Assembly: GCA_934716785.1 (NCBI GenBank)
Contig: CAKUYM010000104.1
Span: forward strand, 1-12,175
DNA: 12,175 nt
Source of the DNA: an uncultured Bacteroides sp.
GTDB lineage: Bacteria > Bacteroidota > Bacteroidia > Bacteroidales > Bacteroidaceae
Direction: 5' to 3'
This document shows, piece by piece, positions 5,711 through 11,272 of this stretch. The translations under genes and the position numbers were made by a program. The notes beneath the pieces are model-generated. The model ran no database searches. It was not told where the DNA came from and saw nothing but the letters and a program-made list of their open reading frames with translations. Each line of letters opens with the position of its first letter. Positions within the stretch are counted from its first letter, which is position 1.

Positions 5711-7036
5711 TTACATCAGATTACTTGCCAACTCGCTCAGCTCGCTTCGCTCACCTTTCACCAAATTGACATGTGCGAAGAGATTTTGATCCTTCATACG
5801 GTCAATCATATACACCAAGCCATTGGACTGACTATCCAGATACGGCTGGTCAATCTGCTGGATATCTCCGGTGAATACCATCTTCGTGCCCTCGCCGGCC
5901 CTGGTAATGATTGTTTTTATCTCATTTGGAGTAAGATTTTGTGCTTCGTCGATGATACAATACATTTCACTCAAGCTACGCCCACGAATAAAGGCCAATG
6001 CCTCTATCACCAGTTGCTCGCTTTTCTGCATATCCTCAATACGCTTCACTTCCGCAGAATTAGCGGCAAACTGACGTTTTATCACATTCAGATTGTCAAA
6101 CAACGGTTGCATATAGGGAGCCACCTTCTCCTTGGCATCCCCCGGCAAGAAACCGATATCCTTATTGGAAAGAGCCACGATAGGGCGCGCCAGCAGAATC
6201 TGCTTGTAGTCCGTCAACTTTCCTAACGCAGCAGCCAAAGCCAACAGCGTTTTTCCCGTTCCCGCCTTTCCGGTCAGCGCCACCAGCTTGATGTTCGGAT
6301 CGTTCAAAATCTCAAAAGCGAAACTCTGCTCGGCATTACGAGGTTCGATACCATAATTCCTGCCCTTCATCACCCTACAAATGGAGTGAGTGAAAGGATT
6401 GTAACGCGCCAGCACACTGTTGCGATCACTCTTCAGCACAAAGCACTCATTGGGGTGGAGCAGATTCTTAAAATCAAACTCATCCAAGTCGATACCTTCC
6501 TTAGAAGAATAGATACGGTCTATCAATGCCGGGTCTATATTTTCAAAGATTTCATTGGATTTCTCGAACACATCCACATTCGCCACCTTATCCGTAATGT
6601 AATCCTCGCAAAGCAAGCCGATGGAGCGTGCTTTCATGCGTAAGTTCACATCCTTGGTCACCAAGACTGATTTCATTTCCGGATATCGGGCAGTCAGATA
6701 TTCGGTCGCTGCCAAGATGAAGTGGTCGGGCTTCTTGGTGGGGAAAGAGTCCCACACCTTAGGTGCATCCACCTTACCGGTCACCACGAATAGGCGTCCC
6801 AGCCCTTCGCCAAGCTTCACTCCATTGGTGAAAAGCTCATCACTGGTCAGCGCATCCAGTTCGCGCACAAACTCACGGGCATTGAAATTGATCTGCTCGT
6901 TTCCTTTTTTAAACTTGTCCAATTCTTCGAGCACAACAAGAGGAAGATAAATATCATTTTCCTGGAAATTCTTCAAACATTTGCAGTCGTGAAGAATAAC
7001 ATTCGTGTCTAACACAAAATTTTTCTTAGTTCCCAT
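5711..7036 (-). CDS. PIN-PhoH (PhoH2-type) ATPase/ribonuclease family protein
   Basis: A 441-residue fusion of an N-terminal PIN nuclease domain and a C-terminal PhoH P-loop ATPase. The PIN domain (about 5-150) shows the acidic metal-binding set: D10 in VLDTNV, E37/E38 in VVLEELDKF, D104 in KKPDHFIL and D129 in LVTKDVNLRMKA. The PhoH domain (about 230-441) has Walker A GKAGTGKT (256-263), LARPIVALSNKDIGFLPGD, Walker B CIIDEAQN (360-367), FTGDIQQID and the end signature GERSELSELASNLM. Mycobacterial PhoH2 proteins of this architecture unwind and cut RNA and pair with a small upstream protein. Here the upstream 131 bp contains no minus-strand ATG, so no ATG-started partner is visible. No signal peptide is seen, so it is cytoplasmic. 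It is divergent from folC, and a TATCTTTA element at 7111-7118 may be its promoter. Confidence 0.93.
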   Translation of the reverse strand: MGTKKNFVLDTNVILHDCKCLKNFQENDIYLPLVVLEELDKFKKGNEQINFNAREFVRELDALTSDELFTNGVKLGEGLGRLFVVTGKVDAPKVWDSFPTKKPDHFILAATEYLTARYPEMKSVLVTKDVNLRMKARSIGLLCEDYITDKVANVDVFEKSNEIFENIDPALIDRIYSSKEGIDLDEFDFKNLLHPNECFVLKSDRNSVLARYNPFTHSICRVMKGRNYGIEPRNAEQSFAFEILNDPNIKLVALTGKAGTGKTLLALAAALGKLTDYKQILLARPIVALSNKDIGFLPGDAKEKVAPYMQPLFDNLNVIKRQFAANSAEVKRIEDMQKSEQLVIEALAFIRGRSLSEMYCIIDEAQNLTPNEIKTIITRAGEGTKMVFTGDIQQIDQPYLDSQSNGLVYMIDRMKDQNLFAHVNLVKGERSELSELASNLM

Positions 7037-7110
7037 GATTTCTTAGATTTAAATGTTGATATTTGCAATCTCAAACTGCCACCCTTCACAGATTATCGGG
7101 TTGACGGTTT

Positions 7111-7118
7111 TAAAGATA
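7111..7118 (-). promoter_or_regulatory. Possible -7 element for phoH (TATCTTTA)
   Basis: Seven of eight positions match TAnnTTTG on the minus strand. Transcription would start near 7104, giving a leader of about 68 nt. A TTTG (7133-7136) lies upstream, but at 14-nt spacing, shorter than normal, so support is weak. Confidence 0.28.
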
Positions 7119-7167
7119 GACAAATAAACGGGCAAAATGAATTGTCTGGCGTTAAAATTTATAAAAT

Positions 7168-8637
7168 ATGGATTATCAGAACACTTTAAAGTATTTATAC
7201 GAAAGCGTACCTATGTTTCAGCAAATAGGAAACCAAGCGTATAAGCCGGGGTTAGAAACAACGTACAAATTGGATGAATACTTCGGGCATCCCCATCGAC
7301 AATTCAAGACTATACACATTGCGGGAACTAATGGAAAAGGTTCCTGTTCGCACACCATTGCGGCAGTGTTGCAGTCTGCCGGCTACCGAGTAGGTTTGTT
7401 CACCTCACCTCATCTGGTCGATTTCCGCGAACGCATCCGCATCAACGGCGAGATGGTTTCGGAAGAGTACGTAGTGGATTTCGTGGAGAAACACCGCGCT
7501 TTCTTCGAACCGCTGCATCCTTCGTTCTTTGAACTGACCACCGCCATGGCATTCCGCTACTTTGCCGACCAGCAAGTAGATGTGGCCGTTATCGAAGTGG
7601 GCATGGGAGGACGGTTGGACTGTACAAACATCATCCATCCTGACTTGTGCGTCATCACCAATATCGGCTTTGACCACACCCAATATCTGGGCGATACGTT
7701 AGCAAAAATTGCCCAAGAAAAGGCGGGCATTATCAAGGAAGGTGTACCGGTTGTCATCGGCAGGGCTGAAGGAGAGGTGAGACGTGTATTCAGCGCAAAG
7801 GCAAAAGAGATGAATGCACCTATCAGTTATGCGGAAGATATATTGGCTGATAAGTTAGATTTACACATATATAAATATCCGGTATTACAGAATATAAGGA
7901 ACATGATTGACAATCTGACGCGGATGGGAGAAAAGGATGGAAATGATAAAACAATGCAGCACAAAGATATCATATTTCCCGTCATCAGATACAGTTTACG
8001 GGCATTAGACGAAATACTCGACAAGAAAAAGGATGCTATCAGAATATGCGGTGAGAAGTTTCCTATAGGGCTTTTCTTCGAACTGAGCGGTGCATACCAA
8101 CTCGAGAATATCCCCACTATCCTGACCGCTCTTGATATACTGGAGAAGCAGGGCTACCATATCGACGAACAGAACTATTACCCCGCTTTCGCAAACGTAT
8201 GCCGACTCACCGGACTAAGGGGGCGTTGGGAAAAAGTACACAGCTATCCGGAGATAGTCTGTGACACCGGACACAATGTCGACGGACTCAAATATGTTTG
8301 CTGTCAGTTAGAGGCTATCCATCAAAAATTAGGACAGAATATCCATATCGTATTCGGCATGGTCAATGACAAAGACATCAATGGTGTTCTACAGTTACTC
8401 CCCTCATACGCAACCTACTACTTCACTAAAGCAAGCGTGAAGCGCGCACTACCGGAGAATGAATTGATGAAATTGGCACAAGAAGCCGGGCTGAAGGGAA
8501 ACGCCTATCCCACCGTGGTAGATGCTGTACAGGCTGCTAAAAAGAACTGCCCCCCTCAAGGTTTTATTTTTGTGGGAGGCAGCAATTTCATTGTCGCTGA
8601 TTTGTTAGCGAACCGCGATACACTCAATCTCTACTAA
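7168..8637 (+). CDS. folC: Bifunctional folylpolyglutamate synthase / dihydrofolate synthase
   Basis: A Mur-ligase-family enzyme that adds glutamate to dihydropteroate or tetrahydrofolate with ATP. The N-terminal ATPase domain shows the P-loop GTNGKGS (53-59), SPHL (80-83), EVGMGGRLDCTN (143-154), FDHTQYLG with H170, and EKAGIIK (184-190). The C-terminal ligase domain begins near LSGAYQLENIPT (307-317) and includes RWEKV, CDTGHN (365-370), FGMVNDKD and FVGGSNFIVADLL. At 489 residues it is longer than the roughly 430 typical of FolC. The excess falls at about 225-300, between the two domains, and is lysine/isoleucine rich and coded by DNA of lower GC. The ATG at 7168 follows an AT-rich leader with no exact promoter match. 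The last 33 bp overlap the 3' end of ridA on the opposite strand. Confidence 0.93.
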   Translation: MDYQNTLKYLYESVPMFQQIGNQAYKPGLETTYKLDEYFGHPHRQFKTIHIAGTNGKGSCSHTIAAVLQSAGYRVGLFTSPHLVDFRERIRINGEMVSEEYVVDFVEKHRAFFEPLHPSFFELTTAMAFRYFADQQVDVAVIEVGMGGRLDCTNIIHPDLCVITNIGFDHTQYLGDTLAKIAQEKAGIIKEGVPVVIGRAEGEVRRVFSAKAKEMNAPISYAEDILADKLDLHIYKYPVLQNIRNMIDNLTRMGEKDGNDKTMQHKDIIFPVIRYSLRALDEILDKKKDAIRICGEKFPIGLFFELSGAYQLENIPTILTALDILEKQGYHIDEQNYYPAFANVCRLTGLRGRWEKVHSYPEIVCDTGHNVDGLKYVCCQLEAIHQKLGQNIHIVFGMVNDKDINGVLQLLPSYATYYFTKASVKRALPENELMKLAQEAGLKGNAYPTVVDAVQAAKKNCPPQGFIFVGGSNFIVADLLANRDTLNLY

Positions 8638-8979
8638 TGCATCCTTAGGTAGAGCTTTTACGGCAACAGCCGAGCGTGCCGGAAAGGCTCCCTCAAAATA
8701 GGTGGCATACACACCATTCATTCCCGCAAACAGGGACATATCCTGAAGAAAGACAGTAGTTTTGACAATGTTCGCCATTGTCAATCCTGCTTCTTCAAGA
8801 ATGTGTTTGACGTTCTCCAACGACTGGCGCGCTTGGCTTTCAATGCCTTCCGCCATCTGACCCGTAGCAGCATCAATCGGCAATTGACCGGACACAAATA
8901 CCATTCCATTGGCTTCTATCGCCTGACTGTAAGGCCCGATAGCACCGGGCGCTTTCTCACTGCAAATTACTTTTTTCAT
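8605..8979 (-). CDS. ridA: RidA family 2-iminobutanoate/2-iminopropanoate deaminase
   Basis: A 124-residue YjgF/YER057c/UK114 protein, the normal length, forming trimers in the family. It hydrolyses reactive enamine/imine products of PLP enzymes such as threonine or serine dehydratase, protecting other PLP enzymes from 2-aminoacrylate. Visible signatures: AIGPYSQAIEANGMVFVSGQLP (13-34), the carboxylate-binding arginine R102 in FPARSAVAV, and E117 in LVEIECIA, spaced 15 residues apart as in active RidA. The start is placed at ATG 8979: a longer frame from 9054 is possible, but it would run through the promoter (-7 at 9012-9019) and the upstream gene's terminator. Its stop lies inside folC. It is transcribed alone; no hairpin can fit between it and folC. 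Confidence 0.94.
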   Translation of the reverse strand: MKKVICSEKAPGAIGPYSQAIEANGMVFVSGQLPIDAATGQMAEGIESQARQSLENVKHILEEAGLTMANIVKTTVFLQDMSLFAGMNGVYATYFEGAFPARSAVAVKALPKDALVEIECIAVR

Positions 8980-9011
8980 ATTTATTTTAGTTTTCTGTTT
9001 ATACTGACTTT

Positions 9012-9041
9012 CAAAGGTAGCAAAAAAAAGCCTCCCGCAAA
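9012..9041 (-). promoter_or_regulatory. ridA promoter (-33 TTTG, -7 TACCTTTG)
   Basis: On the minus strand TTTG (9038-9041), an 18-nt spacer and TACCTTTG (9012-9019) form a full match to the Bacteroides primary-sigma consensus. Transcription would start near 9005, 26 nt before the ridA ATG. The -33 element lies inside the terminator stem of the upstream DUF805 gene. Confidence 0.75.
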
Positions 9042-9060
9042 ACGTTTCTTGCAAGAGGCT
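9022..9060 (-). terminator. Rho-independent terminator of DUF805 gene
   Basis: On the minus strand a 12-bp stem (9049-9060 with 9029-9040, including two G-U pairs) with an 8-nt loop is followed by a run of eight T residues (9022-9029, the first overlapping the stem). It begins 24 bp after the DUF805 stop. This is the most typical intrinsic terminator in the window. Confidence 0.88.
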
Positions 9061-9083
9061 GTATTATTTCGTCTTAAAAATAC

Positions 9084-9560
9084 TTATTCAACCTTTTTTC
9101 CTTCCGAGGCTTCGACAGTAACATTTGGGGATTCTTCCGCTTTCACATCTTCCTTCGAAATGTTTACAGTCACATTCACAGAAGTGGGCTGTGCCTGATA
9201 AGGCATGCGATTCTTTGGATCTTTACCATATTGATTATCCCCCACCGTACCATCAGCAAACAGCATATACAATCCAAATATCCAACCGACAACAGGAATG
9301 CAGCATAATAGAATCCACCAGCCGGACTTGTTTAAGTCATGTAAACGCTTCACTCCCTGCGCAAGAGAAAACCAAACAGAAGCCACTATCGCCAAAATGA
9401 CCAGCAATCCGATAATCCAACCACCGGACGCTCCGGTAGTTTCGCCCATAATGAATGCAAACAGGCTCAGAAACCATGCAAGACAGGAGACTACAATACA
9501 AGATAGGAAGTATTCGATCCTACGAATACGACCATCAAATGAAAAAGGAGCTTTGAACAT
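9084..9560 (-). CDS. DUF805 domain-containing inner membrane protein
   Basis: A 158-residue protein with the DUF805 layout. It opens with the conserved amphipathic motif FSFDGRIRRIEYF (6-18), then three or four hydrophobic helices (about 18-38, 47-67, 80-101). Between helices sits the family motif AQGVKRLHDLNKSGWW (67-82), and after the last helix DGTVGDNQYGKDPKN (103-117). The tail from about 122 is hydrophilic, threonine/valine/glutamate rich, and longer than in compact DUF805 proteins. The family (YhaH/YhaI in E. coli) has no defined biochemical role. The ATG at 9560 lies about 62 nt downstream of a likely transcription start. The gene is followed by its own terminator, so it is monocistronic. 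Confidence 0.87.
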   Translation of the reverse strand: MFKAPFSFDGRIRRIEYFLSCIVVSCLAWFLSLFAFIMGETTGASGGWIIGLLVILAIVASVWFSLAQGVKRLHDLNKSGWWILLCCIPVVGWIFGLYMLFADGTVGDNQYGKDPKNRMPYQAQPTSVNVTVNISKEDVKAEESPNVTVEASEGKKVE

Positions 9561-9628
9561 AATTTATTAAAGTTATATGAATAAATAAGTGAATTTTCAT
9601 TCGTGTTTTCCTTTTTTTTATCAAAAAG

Positions 9629-9658
9629 CAAAATTATAAAATAAATTAAAGAATGAAA
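9629..9658 (-). promoter_or_regulatory. Probable promoter of DUF805 gene (-33 TTTC, -7 TAATTTTG)
   Basis: On the minus strand TAATTTTG (9629-9636) is an exact TAnnTTTG match; 18 nt upstream is TTTC (9655-9658), one mismatch from TTTG. The spacing equals that of the ridA promoter. The expected start near 9622 leaves a 62-nt leader. The very high AT content here raises the chance of a coincidental match. Confidence 0.5.
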
Positions 9659-9890
9659 GGAAAATAATGAAAATATTTTAAACATCGAAAATTTCAGACA
9701 GACACTCCAAACAATTGTCCTATTTCATTAAAAGCAGACTACAAGGATCATACATTTTAAAGAAAAAAGTACCAGCGATCATGCAGTATTTCATGAAAAC
9801 CTGCATTTACCTTATAAAGACAAGGAATAAAACGATAATCAAACCCATATCATAAGACCTAAAACCTGAACTTGACAAACGGGGAGTAAA

Positions 9891-9914
9891 GGTTACCGAT
9901 TTATCGGACTAACC
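9891..9914. repeat. Hairpin-forming inverted repeat GGTTACCGA / TCGG-ac-TAACC
   Basis: A 9-bp stem (9891-9899 with 9904-9907 plus 9910-9914), a TTTA tetraloop and a 2-nt AC bulge. No T-run follows on the plus strand; on the minus strand only TTT follows. It lies about 120 bp downstream of the nuclease stop, past the likely terminator, so its role is not clear: a small-RNA structure or a decayed element are both possible. Confidence 0.4.
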
Positions 9915-9961
9915 TGAAAAAAATGAAGAGAGAGAGTTTCAACATTCCCCAAAATGAGAAC

Positions 9962-9990
9962 CCCCTATCGACCAAGAAAGCCGGTAGGGG
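9962..9990. terminator. Hairpin terminator downstream of the Rpn-type nuclease gene
   Basis: CCCCTATCG (9962-9970) pairs with CGGTAGGGG (9982-9990), 9 bp with one wobble on the plus strand, loop of 11 nt. Flanking AA and TT extend the stem past one bulged C. Plus strand continues TTATTTTATA; minus strand continues through TTCTCATTTT. Its place 46 bp past the nuclease stop suggests it ends that minus-strand transcript. Confidence 0.6.
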
Positions 9991-10035
9991 TTATTTTATA
10001 GTATACCATTTTCTCTTAAAATGAATCCAGTAATA

Positions 10036-10956
10036 TTATGAGCCAAGATATTGTTTGATCTGTTCTACAGGCATTGACAACTGCCCGGATATTTCTTCAA
10101 TCGATACTCCATTATTACAAAGCATTTTTACCATTGAACGAATCATCAGTTTGTTCTTCTCAATGACCTGTTCCTTCTGCTCGATTTCCTGATTTTTCAT
10201 CCTTATTGTTGTATTCATCATCTCTATTTCAGAAAGGATCTCATCTTCTATCTCCATGGCGCGACACACATCGGGATCAACAAAAGCCTTCAGCAAGCGA
10301 TGCACGACACACTTCACCTCTTCATCAAGATGTTCCTCGTTTATTTCCAGATAATGCCTATTTTCAGCTTGGCAGTACTTCTGGTCGAATACGCTCAGCA
10401 ATCGTTCAAGACGGTTACGGGTGCGACCGGCAAGAAAAGGAATCTGCACGATAATGCTGTCATGCGTCAGACTCCCGATAAGGGGCTCGGAAAAAGGAAG
10501 AGGCTCGTTATCATAGCTCTGATAGTAACGACGTATATAAACTACCGGTTCGTTCAAGTTACCCAAAGAATGTCCTAAAATGTAGATAGAGATAATGGGC
10601 AAACCCAATAACTGTTTTTGCTTAAGTTCATTTTTCTTTTCGAGCATGTTCCCTTTATCAAAGTATTGGTTATCCAAATACTGCCGAAGACGTAGTATTT
10701 CAGTAATCAGCCAAGTCTTTTGCAGTTCAATAAGGACAAGATGTTCCGAACCGTCAGCTTCACGAAGCTTGGCTAAGAAATCTATACGAAAGAGTGATAT
10801 ACGTGCCTGTTCCACGGATGTATACCCATGGTGATGCATCTCAAGGTCAACAATTTCCTTTTTGAGCAATGCCGATAGCAAGATCTTGGCAACTTTATTG
10901 TCTTCCATCAAGAATTTGAATACTGTGTCATAAATGGGATTGGCAATGATGGTCAT
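10036..10956 (-). CDS. Rpn family PD-(D/E)XK nuclease (PDDEXK_2, 'transposase'-type)
   Basis: A 306-residue protein of the Rpn/YhgA-like family, often labelled PD-(D/E)XK nuclease family transposase. The opening ANPIYDTVFKFLMED and the catalytic core are typical: D59 in LFRIDFLAKL, then E77 and Q79 in LVLIELQKTW, giving the D...E-x-Q form of the nuclease motif. The next helix (EILRLRQYLDNQYFDKG) also fits. The C-terminus has a probable coiled coil (about 240-275, rich in E, K, Q and I) and then a short helix-turn-helix-like segment SIEEISGQLSMPVEQIKQYL that could bind DNA. E. coli Rpn proteins cut DNA and raise RecA-independent recombination; these genes are not shown to transpose. No terminal inverted repeats or target duplications are seen around it. 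The length is complete and no frame is broken. It stands alone in AT-rich flanks, with a 25-bp-spaced direct repeat upstream. Confidence 0.88.
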   Translation of the reverse strand: MTIIANPIYDTVFKFLMEDNKVAKILLSALLKKEIVDLEMHHHGYTSVEQARISLFRIDFLAKLREADGSEHLVLIELQKTWLITEILRLRQYLDNQYFDKGNMLEKKNELKQKQLLGLPIISIYILGHSLGNLNEPVVYIRRYYQSYDNEPLPFSEPLIGSLTHDSIIVQIPFLAGRTRNRLERLLSVFDQKYCQAENRHYLEINEEHLDEEVKCVVHRLLKAFVDPDVCRAMEIEDEILSEIEMMNTTIRMKNQEIEQKEQVIEKNKLMIRSMVKMLCNNGVSIEEISGQLSMPVEQIKQYLGS

Positions 10957-10989
10957 ATTGCTTGTTTTTAATGATTTATAATCTTGTTG

Positions 10990-10997
10990 TAAAGGTA
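10990..10997 (-). promoter_or_regulatory. Probable -7 element of the Rpn-type nuclease gene (TACCTTTA)
   Basis: Seven of eight positions match TAnnTTTG, and the core resembles the ridA -7 (TACCTTTG). Transcription would start near 10983, 27 nt before the ATG, the same leader length as ridA. The -33 position is poor. Confidence 0.45.
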
Positions 10998-11074
10998 CTT
11001 CTTTTTATTGGATAATAAGGGAATAAAAGATTAAATCTTCTATCAGAAAGATACTTAAATATATTGTTCTTTCC

Positions 11075-11117
11075 ACACCAATCGTTGTACAATCTACCTA
11101 CACCAATCATTGCACAA
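11075..11117. repeat. Two-copy direct repeat, 25-bp period
   Basis: ACACCAATCGTTGTACAA (11075-11092) and ACACCAATCATTGCACAA (11100-11117) agree at 16 of 18 positions. Each contains a TTG-N2-CAA half-dyad (TTGTACAA, TTGCACAA). Placed 78-95 bp upstream of the nuclease -7 element, the pair looks like tandem binding sites; a 25-bp period is roughly 2.4 helical turns. No known regulator site is recognised. Confidence 0.5.
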
Positions 11118-11185
11118 CTTTCATATCCTGCTAAATATATCGTTTGCATCCCCGCCTATAAAAAATATCCACGGTGGAAAAACAA

Positions 11186-11230
11186 AACAAGCGTAACGAA
11201 TGCTCTTCTGCTAATTCGCTACGCTTTGTT
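11186..11230 (-). terminator. Terminator of the TPR gene
   Basis: On the minus strand arm 11214-11230 pairs with 11186-11201 over 16 positions (one G-U, one bulged base) around a 12-nt loop, and is followed by TTGTTTTTCC. It begins about 43 bp past the TPR stop. The strand choice is supported by the wobble pairing only on the minus strand and by the T-rich tail. Confidence 0.75.
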
Positions 11231-11272
11231 CTAAATTCGACAAATCCGCTATGCTCTCTACCTGTCTTAGCC

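Larger units (their letters stand above)
9561..10035. other. 475-bp AT-rich non-coding gap
   Basis: No supportable gene on either strand. The first 140 bp are about 16% G+C by hand count and hold the likely DUF805 promoter. The middle contains short dyads: ATGCAG (9781-9786) / CTGCAT (9801-9806) enclosing the palindrome TTTCATGAAA (9789-9798), and the hairpin at 9891-9914. The end holds the terminator of the nuclease gene. A 24-codon ORF from 9781 (+) has no promoter or family match and is not called. Confidence 0.6.
10957..11272. other. 316-bp intergenic region upstream of nuclease gene
   Basis: No supportable gene. From the nuclease side outward it holds a probable -7 element (10990-10997), an AT-rich stretch, the direct repeat at 11075-11117, and the terminator of the TPR gene (11186-11230). 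Between that terminator and the TPR stop is an imperfect echo of the stem: ATTCGCTACGCT (11214-11225) and ATCCGCTATGCT (11245-11256) share 10 of 12 bases. Confidence 0.6.

Noticed and set aside
5675..6226. Plus-strand ORF of 183 codons within phoH
   Set aside because: Antisense shadow of the PhoH ATPase domain; histidine/leucine-rich composition typical of a reverse-frame artefact.
7091..7167. Sigma-70-like TTGACG (7101-7106) upstream of folC
   Set aside because: Bacteroides promoters use TTTG/TAnnTTTG rather than TTGACA/TATAAT, and no fitting downstream element is present.
8980..9054. 25-residue N-terminal extension of RidA
   Set aside because: It would overlap the ridA promoter and upstream terminator; ATG 8979 gives the normal family length.
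9781..9855. 24-codon ORF in the AT-rich gap
   Set aside because: No promoter or recognisable features, and the region is rich in chance short ORFs.
10036..10956. Nuclease gene as an active insertion element
   Set aside because: Despite the 'transposase' label of the family, no terminal inverted repeats or target-site duplications are visible at the gene borders.
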